From assembly GCA_027665725.1 (NCBI GenBank), contig JAQDDS010000005.1, forward strand, positions 1 through 64,000: a DNA stretch of 64,000 nucleotides, written 5' to 3'. Source of the stretch: Streptococcaceae bacterium AF77-01CM03A (GTDB lineage: Bacteria > Bacillota > Bacilli > Lactobacillales > Streptococcaceae). Positions 1 to 9,391 of this stretch are shown piece after piece (positions within the stretch are counted from its first letter, which is position 1; the number at the start of each line of letters is the position of its first letter). A program made the position numbers and the translations under genes. The notes beneath the pieces are model-generated. The model was not told where the DNA came from and ran no database searches. It saw nothing but the letters and a program-made list of their open reading frames with translations.

Positions 1-110
1 GCTTCAGTTGTTGTTGGAGCTTCAGTTGTTGTTGGAGCTTCAGTTGTTGTAGTAGTTGTGGTTGTTGTAGTGGTTGTTGTAGTGGTTGTTGTAGTGGTTG
101 TCGTTGTAGT
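1..110 (-). repeat. Poly-threonine tract followed by EAPTTT repeats
   Basis: On the minus strand about 23 consecutive threonine codons (ACT, ACA, ACC and one ACG mixed) lead into 18-bp repeats encoding EAPTTT that run off the window. The mixed codons form imperfect 12-bp units. Read on the plus strand the same DNA gives a meaningless poly-valine frame. Confidence 0.85.
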
Positions 111-1115
111 CTTATCACCGCTACCTTCACCTGAACCAGTCTCTAAACGAGTAAGTTTAGTGATTGAACGTTCTTTAGGGAAGTTAGTTGCTTTCCACTT
201 CAATGTGTTAGCTACTTTAGTTTTTGCAGGAAGGTCTTCTGTAAGTTCTGTTGTGTACTCGATCCAAATTGGCCAGTTGTAGTTGTCACCAAAGTTAAAT
301 GTAAATCCTGTGATTTGACCTGCTGCATTTCTTGTAAATTGAGCTTTCTTAGTGAAGTTGTCAGTTGGATTCAACTTGAACAATTCATTTTCATTTTGGA
401 TTTTGTTTGGTTGAGTTGCGTAACGAACAGCACGCAATGAACCCTCTACAAGAACTTGACCCTTATCGCTGAAGTCATCTTCGATAACCAAGTTGTTCAA
501 TTTATCTTGAACAGCGTTCAAAAGGATACGCCATTTGATACGTTTAGGGTTTTCCTTGTCTTGGTAACCGTATTTGTACTCATAGTCATCTGGAACACCT
601 ACGTATTGCTCATAGGTTACATTGTAAGTTTCTTCACCAAACTTAAATGTGTACTTACCAGATTCTTTCAAATTCGTTGCGTTCGGACGAACTGAGTATT
701 TCAAAGACATGACTTTGTCTTTGTAGTTTTTTGAGAAGTAGTCCGTGAAAGTAATTTTCACTTTCCCTGTAGCCGGGTCAGTTACGGCATCACCAACCTT
801 TTCACCGTTGGCGTGAAGGATTGGGAACTCAAGTTTAGTAACAAGTTCCAATTCTTTTGGAAGGTCCAAAGTCAAGGTATCCCCAGCGTTAATCGCTTGT
901 GAATCTGGGAAAGTAAGGCTATTTGTTGCCTCCAAGACACGACCAGTCGTAATCTTTTTGTCCGCAGTTATAGGTTGACCATCAACCTTAACTTCTGTGT
1001 TCATAGTATATTGAGTTACTTCAGTAGCGAAAACTGTCGTCAGTGTCGCCAATGAAAGAACCAAGATACTTAACATCGCTAAAATGCGCGTAGCGCTAAG
1101 CTGTGAATTCTTCAT
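1..1115 (-). CDS. Cell-surface adhesin, N-terminal part (3' end lies beyond the window)
   Basis: The reading frame is open from an ATG at 1115 to base 1, so about 371 codons are visible and no stop is reached. It starts with a signal peptide (MKNSQLSATRILAMLSI..., probable cleavage after VFA near residue 31). About 300 residues of beta-rich sequence follow, resembling the collagen/fibrinogen-binding adhesin fold of Gram-positive MSCRAMM proteins; there are phrases such as WRILLNAVQDKL and FTFNFGDNYNWPIWIEYTTEL. Then comes GSGEGSGDK, a run of about 23 threonines, and repeats of EAPTTT. The threonine run is probably a wall-spanning or glycosylated stalk. An LPXTG signal is expected outside the window. 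AAAGGAG precedes the ATG by 9 nt; a GTG immediately upstream (1118) is the other possible start. The ligand cannot be told from sequence. Confidence 0.75.
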   Translation of the reverse strand, partial: MKNSQLSATRILAMLSILVLSLATLTTVFATEVTQYTMNTEVKVDGQPITADKKITTGRVLEATNSLTFPDSQAINAGDTLTLDLPKELELVTKLEFPILHANGEKVGDAVTDPATGKVKITFTDYFSKNYKDKVMSLKYSVRPNATNLKESGKYTFKFGEETYNVTYEQYVGVPDDYEYKYGYQDKENPKRIKWRILLNAVQDKLNNLVIEDDFSDKGQVLVEGSLRAVRYATQPNKIQNENELFKLNPTDNFTKKAQFTRNAAGQITGFTFNFGDNYNWPIWIEYTTELTEDLPAKTKVANTLKWKATNFPKERSITKLTRLETGSGEGSGDKTTTTTTTTTTTTTTTTTTTTTTTEAPTTTEAPTTTE

Positions 1116-1146
1116 CACAATAAACTCCTTTAATTTAATCTGATAT

Positions 1147-1175
1147 ATCATAGCATTTTTTAGTTTCTTTTACAA
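1147..1175 (-). promoter_or_regulatory. Promoter of the N-terminal adhesin gene
   Basis: On the minus strand TTGTAA (1170-1175) is followed after 17 nt by TATGAT (1147-1152), with TG one base before the -10 (extended -10). It lies about 30 nt upstream of the ATG. The palindrome TCTTTTAAA...TTTAAAAGA at 1177-1200, just upstream, could end transcription from the preceding G5 gene or serve as an operator. Confidence 0.6.
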
Positions 1176-1262
1176 GTCTTTTAAAGGGTTTTTTAAAAGA
1201 TTTTTATTTTTCTGCTAGAAATATTATTATTTTTGTTTTATATTGTCTCTTTTCGACAAATT

Positions 1263-4200
1263 TCATCTTCTATGGTCATCTTTTTTATCGCGAATACCGA
1301 CCAAAGTTAAGAACATCATCAAGATTCCAAGCAGGCTGATCCACCAGTTTGATTGCTCTCCAGTCTCTGGTAAGAGCTGGTCTTGGACAACTGGTGCTTC
1401 AACTGTTTGAGGTTTTTGAGCTGAAACTGCCAATGGCTTCATCTCCTCCAGTTTAGGAGATGGAACTGGTGCTGATGGTTCTTGTTTTGATTGTTCAACC
1501 AGGGTCCCTATTTCAATAATCTCTGCTTGTGGTTCTTCTAGGATTTCTGAGCGAATCAATTCTTTCTTAATCACAACTCCATTCTGCAAAGTCAAACGAT
1601 ACATATATTGACGTTTTCCTGGTTTTCCTTTTTGTAGAAGAATTTGTGTACCTTTAGCAAACTTAGGATTTTCAACTATTTGTTTTTCAAAGTCAATCTC
1701 TTCTACTTGGATGTTTTCTTCTATAATTATAGAAGAAACTTGCTTGGTTCCGATCTCAGTGATCTCTGCTTGTGGTTCTTCTAGGATTTCTGAGCGAATC
1801 AATTCTTTCTTGATCACAACTCCGTCCTCAAGAGTCAAGCGATACACATCTTGTCGTCTACCTGCCTTGCCTTCTTGTAAAACATTCACAGTTCCTTTTG
1901 CTAGCTCTGCATTTTCAACTGTTTGTTTCTCAAAGGCTACTTCTTCTACTTGGATGAGTTCCTCTGTTGTAATAGTAGGAATTCGTTTTGTTCCAACTAA
2001 GATTACACGAGCCACTGCTTTTCTGATGACCGTGGTATCTACCAATGTAGAAGAACGCTCTTCATCATTGAAGTAGTATTTCTCAAACGTTCTGTGAATT
2101 AGTCCATCTTGACCTTCTTGGAAGACTCTAGTTTCACCTTCTGGCAAGCTATCATCATTGCGATATTCTGTTTGATGACTAATGACTTCATCCTCAGTCA
2201 CCAAGACAGTACGCTCAACTCCAGCACCCACCACAAGAACTTGGTTGATAGGTTGAGTCGTGATAACAGTTCTTAGATACTCACGTTGAGTTTCTTTACC
2301 ATTGACATAGGTTACTTTATAGTAGTCTGTTTGAGTTCCTTCTTGGCCTTCTACTTCGACCAGACGGTAGCTAACAGGCTTAGTCTTGTCCTCACGAACG
2401 ATGGTGTTGTAAGGAATCGCACTGGTTAAGCTGATCTCTTTGGTTTCAGTAACTTGAGAACCGATATGGATAATCTGCTCAAGGGCTGGACGCAACTCTT
2501 TGACGCTAATCAAGTCCGTCTTGACTAAGATGCCATCTTTATAAGTAAGCTGATAAATTTTTTCTACTAAACCAGCACGACCTTCTTGAACAAGCTTACG
2601 TTCACCCTTTGGAATATTTTCATCAATAACGGTAACTGTTCTAAAGTTAGTCTCTTCAGTTCGCGTTTCCTGCTTCACTTTAACATTTGGAACATGTTTT
2701 GTCCCAACTAAAATGATGGTCGGAATTGCTTCTCTGACAACTTTACTTTCGATTAGTTTTGAAGAACGTTCTTCATCATTGAAGTACTGTTTCTCAATTG
2801 TCTTATGGATGAGTCCATCTTGACCTTCTTGAAGAACCTTTGTTTCACCTTCTGGCAGAGTATCGTCGTTACGATATTCAGTTGAACTTGTGATTCTTTC
2901 TTCTTGAATTTCGAAGATTGTACGCTCAATTCCAGAACCTTCAACTAGGACTTTATTGACAGGTTTAGTTGTAATGACAGTTCTGATGTGCTCACGCTTG
3001 GTTTCCTTACCATTGACGTAAGTTACTTGATAGTAGTCTGTTTGAGTTCCCTCTTGGCCCTCTACTTCAACAAGGCTGTAACCAACTGGCTTGGTCTTAT
3101 CCTTACGAATAATAACATTGTACGGAATTGGACTTGTTGTGTTGATTTCCTTGGTCTCAGTAACTTGCGTACCGATATGGATAATCTCATCTTGAACTTT
3201 TTGAACTTCCTTGCTACTAATCAAGTCTGTCTTAATCAAGACTCCGTCTTTGTAGGTTAGTTGGTAAACTTTCTCAATGCGACCATTTCGTCCTACTTGA
3301 ACTACCTTAGTTTCACCTTTTGGTAGGTTTGGATCTTCGATTTTTTGAGTCTTGTAGGCAATCTTCTCAGTTTGAGTATCCTGTTCTACCTTGATGGTTG
3401 GTACATGTTTTGTACCTACCAAGATGATCGTTGGAGTTGCTTCTTTGATTAGTTTGCTGTCTATTAATTTCGTAGAACGCAATTCGTCATTGAAGTATCG
3501 TTTTTCGATCGTCTTACGAAGGAGGCCTTCTTCTCCAACTTGAGAAATCTTAGTTTCACCTTCTGGAAGAGTGTCATCATTTCGATACTCAGTTGAGCTT
3601 GTAATCTTATCTTCTTGAATTTCAAAGAGAGCACGTTCTATTCCAGCACCTTCGACAATCACCTTGTTAATAGCTTCTCTAACGACTGTTGTCTTCAAAT
3701 GTTCCCGTTTGGTTTCGGTACCACTGATGTAAGTTACTTTATAGAGGTCTGACTTCTCACCGTCTTGACCTTCTACCTCAGTCACTCGGTAGCCGATTGG
3801 CTTCGTGGTGTCTTTACGAACCTTAATAGTAAATGGAATTGGACTTGTCTCGGTTGCTTCTCTAATTTCTTTGATACGAGTTCCAACTTGGATGATCTCA
3901 TCTACTGGATCTGTAGTAATGTTAGATTCTACAAATGTACGAGATGTCTCTTCTCCATTCACTTTCGTTACAGAGTAACGATTTGTTTTCTGGCCTTTCT
4001 TACCTGCCTGGATAACCTTAGTTGTCCCTGCAGGAAGCTGATCTGAAAATTCTTTGAGAGTATTGTAATCGATTGATTCTGTCTCATCTACAAGTTCAGT
4101 GGTTTCAACAATAGGTGTCGCATTTCCGACACGAACGACACGGTTGACTGCATCTGTAATCTTATGTTCAGAAACGATGGTACGACCGATTTCTTTACCA

Positions 4201-7200
4201 TTTCGATAGCTTACCAAGAAAGTACGGATAATTTGTCCTGGAGTTCCTTCTTCATCGACAACACTTTCTCCTGCTGGAAGTGTATTGTCTGAGACATAAA
4301 TCGTCTTGAATGGAACGTCAACCTGTTCATCCAATGTACGTTCTGTCATCTTAGAAGTACCGATTACTGTGATTTCGTCTACAGCTTTTGGATCCTCAAC
4401 TTTTGAGATTTCTTTACGAGCAACTTCTACATCGTCTTCATAGGTCACTTCATAAGTTGTTGTGATGGTACCAGGAGATCCGACTTGAGTAATCTTGCTG
4501 TAGCCTTCTGGTTGGGTTTCATCTTTTTCGATAACCTTGTTGAAGTCTTTTTCTTCGACAACAACTACGGATCTGATTGATACAACCACACCTAGACCTT
4601 TAACAACAATCTTGTTCTTCTTCTCTTTTAGGGTGTTTTCATTGACTAAGCTACGGTCAACAAGTTCATCATTGAGGTAGGTAAGTTTGTATTGATTTTC
4701 AATGCGACCTTTCTCACCGTCTTGACGGACTTCTTCGTAACCTTTTGGTTTCGTATAGTCATATTCAACCACAGTTTCAAAGTCTACATCTTTGATTTCA
4801 GTAGTGTATTCTACTTTTTCTACTGCACTACCAACTGTGATAATGCGTTTGACTGGTTGGTCAATCACTGTTTCAGACGTCAAAGTCTTACCGACTTCCT
4901 TACCATTCAGTTTTCTGATTTGATAAGTCTTTTCAACAGAACCATTCTTACCAGCTTGATTTTCAAATTGATACGTTTTTGGTTTTGTTGGGTCAGTTCT
5001 AATTTCTGTTTCGTATGCAACCGTTTCTTTCTCAGTAACAGTCTCAAATGTTTCTGTCGCTGTACCAATCAAGACGATTTCTCTCGTAGGCTCTTGAATT
5101 ATTTCCTCAGATTCAATCTGACGACCTACAATTGTATCACCAACTTTGGTAATCTTATAAACATTAACTTTCTTACCAGGTACACCTTTTTGTACAGTTT
5201 CTTTAAATCCGATAGGAAGTTCATCTGTCTCACGAGTTTCGATGATGTACTCTGTCGTTGTTGTTGTACGAAGTGTTTCAACCGTTTTATCACCAACGAT
5301 ATCTACTGGAGCTAGTGGCTTCCCATCTAGAGTATTACGTCCAAGGAAGACATTATTACTCTTAGCATTTAAGTTCACCCAATCACCATTGTATAGTCTA
5401 AAGAAACCATTCTTGTTTGGTGTGTCGGCGATGAATTTATTGTCTGTAGCTGTTACTTTAACAGTGTCGTTTAGACGGTTGATACCAAAGAAAGCTTGCA
5501 TTATGTCTTTGATAACTCTACCGTCCGTTTTACGGGTAACATCATAACGTTGCCACGGCTCATTGTCTTTATACTTAAAGGTATTGCTATTGACATCAAT
5601 AGAAGCTGCGTTTGTACTTTCAATCGCAACCGCATTTTTCCATCTAGACTTAATCTTAGAAACGGTCAACTCATTGTTGTCAATATTGATACTTCCTCTA
5701 GTCTTAGTAAATGGTACTTTTGTAACCTTGTTGACACGTTTTCCAGTAGTACGGTCAATAACACTTGCTACATAAGTTGTATCATCATTAATGTAAATCG
5801 GTAACTGCTTGATGTCATCTACTTCAATCTTATTTCTTGAAATAGTGATATCACCTGAACCACCACCTTCAACACCTCTAGATGCTTGAGCAGTATTGTT
5901 GTTGACAGAGATGATATAGTCTGTCGAATCACCAGTGATGGTGTTTCCTTCAATGTTTAGACTATAATCATTTGAACTTTCGTTGTTTCTAAAGAGAATA
6001 CCAAATGTTCCTAGTTGTCCATCTTCAAATGGTTTTGTCAAACCTTCAATGGTGTTATTTGAAATAACGTAACGACCTTTATCAAGAGGTTTGGTCCATT
6101 TATGGTTTTTCTCATTTGTTAGGATAGAGATGGCTGTGTAACCACGGTAACGCGCTGGATCATCATCATCATTTTCCAACTTAGAGTTTGGATCTTGAGT
6201 TACCTTGTTGTTACGAATAATGACATCTGTCATCGGATTGGCACGGTTATAAACCTCGATACCATTCAAACGGTCTCCGAGTGAAACGTTGTTTTCGATG
6301 AGAATCTTATTCCCGTCGTGGATATCCAAGCCTTTACGGTAGTTGTAGTTTGTATAGTTTCCAGTATAGGTAATACCATCATTGTAAGAACCAGCCATTG
6401 AGGCTGCACCATATCCAGTACCACCGTCCAACACATGACCGTTGTATGACAAGATATTATTGTCTACCACAAAATTACGTTGGTAACCGAACATAACACC
6501 AGCAACACGGTTGTTATGAAGGAAAGAGTTGGTTACCTTGTTACCGTCCATGATAGGAACATCTGGATCTCCGATAGACTTGACTTCATTTGAAACCTTC
6601 TCAGAGATACTACTATAACGGATTGGTCTACCGCTAGCATCATACTCTTGAGCTGTCGCCTTACTTGAACTAAAGAAGACACCGGCTCTGTTGAATTTCA
6701 TTGCACGAACATCATTGATCGTAACATTTGAAGAATCGTTTACGTAGATACCGTTTGAACGTCCAAAGTAAGATTTTCCTTTACGGTAAAACTCATTATC
6801 CTTAGTGTAGTCTGATGAATCATAGGCATGCTCAACAGTTAAGCGGCCTACAGTAAAGTTATTCTGATTTTGAATGAGGACCGCAGACTCGTAACGGTTA
6901 TCCGTCAAGTTTGTTTCAGGATCGTGCTCTCCATCTTGCTTTTTGTTAAACACGATTTTTGTATTGTTACGACTTGGACCACTACCAATCAAACCTTTTA
7001 CATTGGCATAGTTCTCATCGATAACCAAGGTTTTCTTCAAGAGGACATTCCCTGAAACCATTACGGCAGCTCCACCCTCAACCTCATTGGCTGCTTTCAG
7101 AGCTTTTTGAAGAGCATCACTTGCTTCAACCTTACCAGTTGTATCTAATCCGAAATCTGTAGCTTTTACATACTTACCGTATGTTGCATCTTCATATACG

Positions 7201-7763
7201 TTTGTATTGCTAGCTGCTCTTCTACGACGAGCTCTAGGAGCTGCTGATTCATCTTTAGGAGCTTTCGGTTCCTCTTTAGGAGTCGTTACCCCCTCTTGAG
7301 GTGTCTCTGACAAATTTTTCAGTTCTTCTTCAGGTGTTATTTCAGCTGCTGGTTTTTCTACCTTAGGCTGTTCTGCTTTTGGCTGCTCACTTGTTGGTTG
7401 CTCTTGGACAGATTGTTCCGCTTTTGGTTGTTCTGCTACTGTTTTTTCTTCAGCAACTTCCCTCTCAGCAGGAGACTTGTCTGCTTCCTTTTCTGCCACT
7501 TCCGTTGTAGAAGTAGTGTTTTCCGGCGTTAAAGCTGCAGGCTTTCCCTTATTAGCAACCGGCTCTTTCTTATCATTAGCAGTGGCTTCACTCTTTTGAT
7601 TGGTGTTCTTATTTAATGAAGTTGCTTTTTCATCCTGGTTTTGCACAACTGTGTTATTTGAGAAATCAGTTGTATCAGCTTTAACATGCATTTGACCTAA
7701 TTGGAAAGTGGTTAAAATCCCAATTGTCAATAGTGAATATTTTGTTGATTTCCTAATATTCAT
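1263..7763 (-). CDS. Giant LPXTG surface protein: beta-helix plus 16 G5 domains
   Basis: A 2,166-residue wall-anchored protein. Order of parts: signal peptide (cleavage near HVKA|DT); a Pro/Glu/Ala-rich disordered stretch to about residue 185 ending in a basic RARRRR motif; a right-handed parallel beta-helix (about 190-820) with many ...NNxI/xxNxV rungs, the fold of pectate-lyase-like glycan enzymes and tail spikes; 16 tandem G5 domains of 78-81 residues (about 830-2090); a proline-rich wall linker; LPETG at 1359-1373; a membrane helix and basic tail. G5 domains often bind N-acetylglucosamine or zinc and act as stalks. The beta-helix suggests glycan binding or cleavage, but no catalytic residues can be assigned. 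I chose ATG 7763 because GGAG sits 9 nt upstream; an in-frame TTG at 7778 overlaps that ribosome site. Confidence 0.85.
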   Translation of the reverse strand: MNIRKSTKYSLLTIGILTTFQLGQMHVKADTTDFSNNTVVQNQDEKATSLNKNTNQKSEATANDKKEPVANKGKPAALTPENTTSTTEVAEKEADKSPAEREVAEEKTVAEQPKAEQSVQEQPTSEQPKAEQPKVEKPAAEITPEEELKNLSETPQEGVTTPKEEPKAPKDESAAPRARRRRAASNTNVYEDATYGKYVKATDFGLDTTGKVEASDALQKALKAANEVEGGAAVMVSGNVLLKKTLVIDENYANVKGLIGSGPSRNNTKIVFNKKQDGEHDPETNLTDNRYESAVLIQNQNNFTVGRLTVEHAYDSSDYTKDNEFYRKGKSYFGRSNGIYVNDSSNVTINDVRAMKFNRAGVFFSSSKATAQEYDASGRPIRYSSISEKVSNEVKSIGDPDVPIMDGNKVTNSFLHNNRVAGVMFGYQRNFVVDNNILSYNGHVLDGGTGYGAASMAGSYNDGITYTGNYTNYNYRKGLDIHDGNKILIENNVSLGDRLNGIEVYNRANPMTDVIIRNNKVTQDPNSKLENDDDDPARYRGYTAISILTNEKNHKWTKPLDKGRYVISNNTIEGLTKPFEDGQLGTFGILFRNNESSNDYSLNIEGNTITGDSTDYIISVNNNTAQASRGVEGGGSGDITISRNKIEVDDIKQLPIYINDDTTYVASVIDRTTGKRVNKVTKVPFTKTRGSINIDNNELTVSKIKSRWKNAVAIESTNAASIDVNSNTFKYKDNEPWQRYDVTRKTDGRVIKDIMQAFFGINRLNDTVKVTATDNKFIADTPNKNGFFRLYNGDWVNLNAKSNNVFLGRNTLDGKPLAPVDIVGDKTVETLRTTTTTEYIIETRETDELPIGFKETVQKGVPGKKVNVYKITKVGDTIVGRQIESEEIIQEPTREIVLIGTATETFETVTEKETVAYETEIRTDPTKPKTYQFENQAGKNGSVEKTYQIRKLNGKEVGKTLTSETVIDQPVKRIITVGSAVEKVEYTTEIKDVDFETVVEYDYTKPKGYEEVRQDGEKGRIENQYKLTYLNDELVDRSLVNENTLKEKKNKIVVKGLGVVVSIRSVVVVEEKDFNKVIEKDETQPEGYSKITQVGSPGTITTTYEVTYEDDVEVARKEISKVEDPKAVDEITVIGTSKMTERTLDEQVDVPFKTIYVSDNTLPAGESVVDEEGTPGQIIRTFLVSYRNGKEIGRTIVSEHKITDAVNRVVRVGNATPIVETTELVDETESIDYNTLKEFSDQLPAGTTKVIQAGKKGQKTNRYSVTKVNGEETSRTFVESNITTDPVDEIIQVGTRIKEIREATETSPIPFTIKVRKDTTKPIGYRVTEVEGQDGEKSDLYKVTYISGTETKREHLKTTVVREAINKVIVEGAGIERALFEIQEDKITSSTEYRNDDTLPEGETKISQVGEEGLLRKTIEKRYFNDELRSTKLIDSKLIKEATPTIILVGTKHVPTIKVEQDTQTEKIAYKTQKIEDPNLPKGETKVVQVGRNGRIEKVYQLTYKDGVLIKTDLISSKEVQKVQDEIIHIGTQVTETKEINTTSPIPYNVIIRKDKTKPVGYSLVEVEGQEGTQTDYYQVTYVNGKETKREHIRTVITTKPVNKVLVEGSGIERTIFEIQEERITSSTEYRNDDTLPEGETKVLQEGQDGLIHKTIEKQYFNDEERSSKLIESKVVREAIPTIILVGTKHVPNVKVKQETRTEETNFRTVTVIDENIPKGERKLVQEGRAGLVEKIYQLTYKDGILVKTDLISVKELRPALEQIIHIGSQVTETKEISLTSAIPYNTIVREDKTKPVSYRLVEVEGQEGTQTDYYKVTYVNGKETQREYLRTVITTQPINQVLVVGAGVERTVLVTEDEVISHQTEYRNDDSLPEGETRVFQEGQDGLIHRTFEKYYFNDEERSSTLVDTTVIRKAVARVILVGTKRIPTITTEELIQVEEVAFEKQTVENAELAKGTVNVLQEGKAGRRQDVYRLTLEDGVVIKKELIRSEILEEPQAEITEIGTKQVSSIIIEENIQVEEIDFEKQIVENPKFAKGTQILLQKGKPGKRQYMYRLTLQNGVVIKKELIRSEILEEPQAEIIEIGTLVEQSKQEPSAPVPSPKLEEMKPLAVSAQKPQTVEAPVVQDQLLPETGEQSNWWISLLGILMMFLTLVGIRDKKDDHRR
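1500..4020 (-). repeat. Higher-order G5 repeat: 711-bp three-domain units and a 243-bp duplication
   Basis: The last ten G5 domains are not equivalent. Three sub-types recur in order (starting TETSPIPF-like, GIER-like, KHVP-like), and corresponding points at 2461, 3172 and 3883 are exactly 711 bp (237 codons) apart. The final two domains are near-copies spaced 243 bp apart (landmarks 1521 and 1764). The array therefore grew by duplicating three-domain blocks and then a single domain. Confidence 0.85.
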
Positions 7764-7878
7764 TTTCTTTTTCTCCAAACTCTCATCTAGCCATCATCTC
7801 TTTATAAGATTTGAATTATGCATAAATATCCTTAGACTCCCTGTTTTAGGGCGCAAAATATTTATTCTATACTATTCA

Positions 7879-7907
7879 ATAATACAGTGATAGAGGGCGA
7901 AAGTCAA
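7879..7907 (-). promoter_or_regulatory. Promoter of the giant G5 protein
   Basis: Minus-strand TTGACT (7902-7907), a 17-nt spacer and TATTAT (7879-7884). The leader to the ATG at 7763 is about 110 nt. Confidence 0.7.
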
Positions 7908-7997
7908 TAAATTTTAACCAAAATTTTTATTTATCCAACTAAAACTTTTCATTTACTATTTTTTCTAAAATTTGTGTCTTTTTGGTACTTTTTATTC

Positions 7998-8030
7998 AAA
8001 AAAGCTAGGAATTTTTCCTAGCTTTTTTGG
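7998..8030 (-). terminator. Intrinsic terminator of hisS
   Basis: GCTAGG/CCTAGC stem flanked by A and T runs, 7 bp after the hisS stop. The symmetric A/T tracts could let it work both ways. Confidence 0.85.
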
Positions 8031-8036
8031 GTTCTT

Positions 8037-9314
8037 TTATACCAATTTTTCAAAGACTTCTGAGAAATTTTTGCTAATAGTTTCAAGCGAAACTTCTACT
8101 TCTTCTCGAGTTTGGTTGTTCTTAATCTTAACTTGTCCACTTTCAATTTCACTCTCTCCTAGGGTGATTAGGGTCTTAGCCTCAAAGACGTCAGCTGACT
8201 TAAACTGCGCTTTGAGTTTACGGTTGAGATAATCACGCTCTGCTTTGAAGCCTTGTTGGCGCAATGCTTGTACCAACTCCAAGGCTTTCAGATTTGCTCC
8301 TTCACCAAGAACAGCAATATAAACGTCTAGAGCGTTTTCGATAGGCAGTGCCACCCCTTGTTTTTCAAGGACCAGAAGGAGACGCTCCACACCAAGCCCA
8401 AAGCCAAATCCAGCAGTTTCAGGACCGCCAAAGTAGGCAACCAAGCCATCGTAGCGACCACCTGCACAGACTGTCAAGTCATTGCCCTCAATTTCTGTGA
8501 TAAACTCAAAGATGGTGTGGTTGTAGTAGTCCAGTCCACGTACCATATTGGTATCAATGATGTAGTCTACTCCGAGGTTTTCCAGCATCTGACGAACAGC
8601 ATCAAAGTGAGCTTGGCTTTCTTCGTCAAGGTAATCCAAGATAGAAGGTGCATTCTCCACTGCTACCTTGTCTTCCTTTTCCTTAGAGTCCAAGACACGG
8701 AGAGGATTTTCCTCCAAACGACGTTGGCTATCCTTGGACAAGGTCTCCTTAAGTGGCGTCAAATAGTCAATCAAAGCTTGACGATAGGCCGAACGGCTCT
8801 CAGGATTTCCAAGAGTGTTAAGGTGCAATTTAACACCTTGAATGCCGATTTCTTTCAAGAAATGAGCTGCCATAGCGATTGTTTCCACATCAGTAGCTGG
8901 ATTGCTAGAACCAAAGCACTCCACACCAATCTGGTGGAATTGACGCAAACGGCCTGCTTGTGGACGCTCATAGCGGAACATAGGGCCCATGTAGTAGAAC
9001 TTACTTGGCTTTTGAACTTCTGGTGCGAAGAGTTTGTTTTCCACATAAGAACGAACGACTGGAGCCGTTCCTTCTGGACGTAGCGTAATATGACGGTCAC
9101 CCTTGTCGTAAAAATCGTACATTTCCTTGGTTACGATATCAGTTGTGTCTCCAACAGAACGACTGATGACTTCATAATGCTCGAAAATAGGGGTACGTAC
9201 TTCTGCGTAGTTGTAGCGTTTGAAGATTTCACGCGCAAAGCCTTCAACGTACTGCCACTTGGCAGACTCAGCAGGTAAAATATCCTGCGTTCCTTTTGGT
9301 TTTTGTAATTTCAT
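8037..9314 (-). CDS. hisS: Histidyl-tRNA synthetase
   Basis: Class II aminoacyl-tRNA synthetase that charges tRNA-His in the cytoplasm. Its 425 residues are normal for the family. Visible signatures are [11 protein letters not shown] at the N-terminus, motif 2 ([18 protein letters not shown]), the histidine-specific GGRYDGLV segment, motif 3 ([11 protein letters not shown]) and a C-terminal anticodon-binding domain. AGAGG lies 8 nt before the ATG. It is transcribed alone between its own promoter and a strong terminator; aspS, often adjacent in other Firmicutes, is absent here. Confidence 0.97.
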   Translation of the reverse strand: MKLQKPKGTQDILPAESAKWQYVEGFAREIFKRYNYAEVRTPIFEHYEVISRSVGDTTDIVTKEMYDFYDKGDRHITLRPEGTAPVVRSYVENKLFAPEVQKPSKFYYMGPMFRYERPQAGRLRQFHQIGVECFGSSNPATDVETIAMAAHFLKEIGIQGVKLHLNTLGNPESRSAYRQALIDYLTPLKETLSKDSQRRLEENPLRVLDSKEKEDKVAVENAPSILDYLDEESQAHFDAVRQMLENLGVDYIIDTNMVRGLDYYNHTIFEFITEIEGNDLTVCAGGRYDGLVAYFGGPETAGFGFGLGVERLLLVLEKQGVALPIENALDVYIAVLGEGANLKALELVQALRQQGFKAERDYLNRKLKAQFKSADVFEAKTLITLGESEIESGQVKIKNNQTREEVEVSLETISKNFSEVFEKLV

Positions 9315-9343
9315 AGGGAATCCTCTTTAAACTTAATAGTCTT

Positions 9344-9375
9344 ATTTTACCATAAATAAAGGGATTAAAACAGTG
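9344..9375 (-). promoter_or_regulatory. hisS promoter (extended -10)
   Basis: TGGTAAAAT on the minus strand (-10 at 9344-9349) with a weak TGTTTT -35 17 nt upstream. No T-box leader fits in the short gap to the ATG at 9314. Confidence 0.5.
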
Positions 9376-9391
9376 AGAAAAAAATTAGGAT

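Noticed and set aside
58..282. Plus-strand ORF beginning with a long valine run
   Set aside because: It is the antisense reading of threonine codons in the adhesin, with no ribosome site and low-complexity content.
1500..5290. Regular repeats considered as a CRISPR array or satellite
   Set aside because: Units are 234-243 bp, all in one reading frame, and encode G5 domains; there are no short direct repeats with unique spacers.
4692..5315. Long plus-strand ORFs opposite the G5 protein and other genes
   Set aside because: They lie antisense to well-supported genes, have biased residue content and lack ribosome sites.
7764..7778. TTG start adding five residues to the G5 giant protein
   Set aside because: The TTG forms part of the ribosome-binding region (TTGGAG) of the ATG at 7763, which has ideal spacing.
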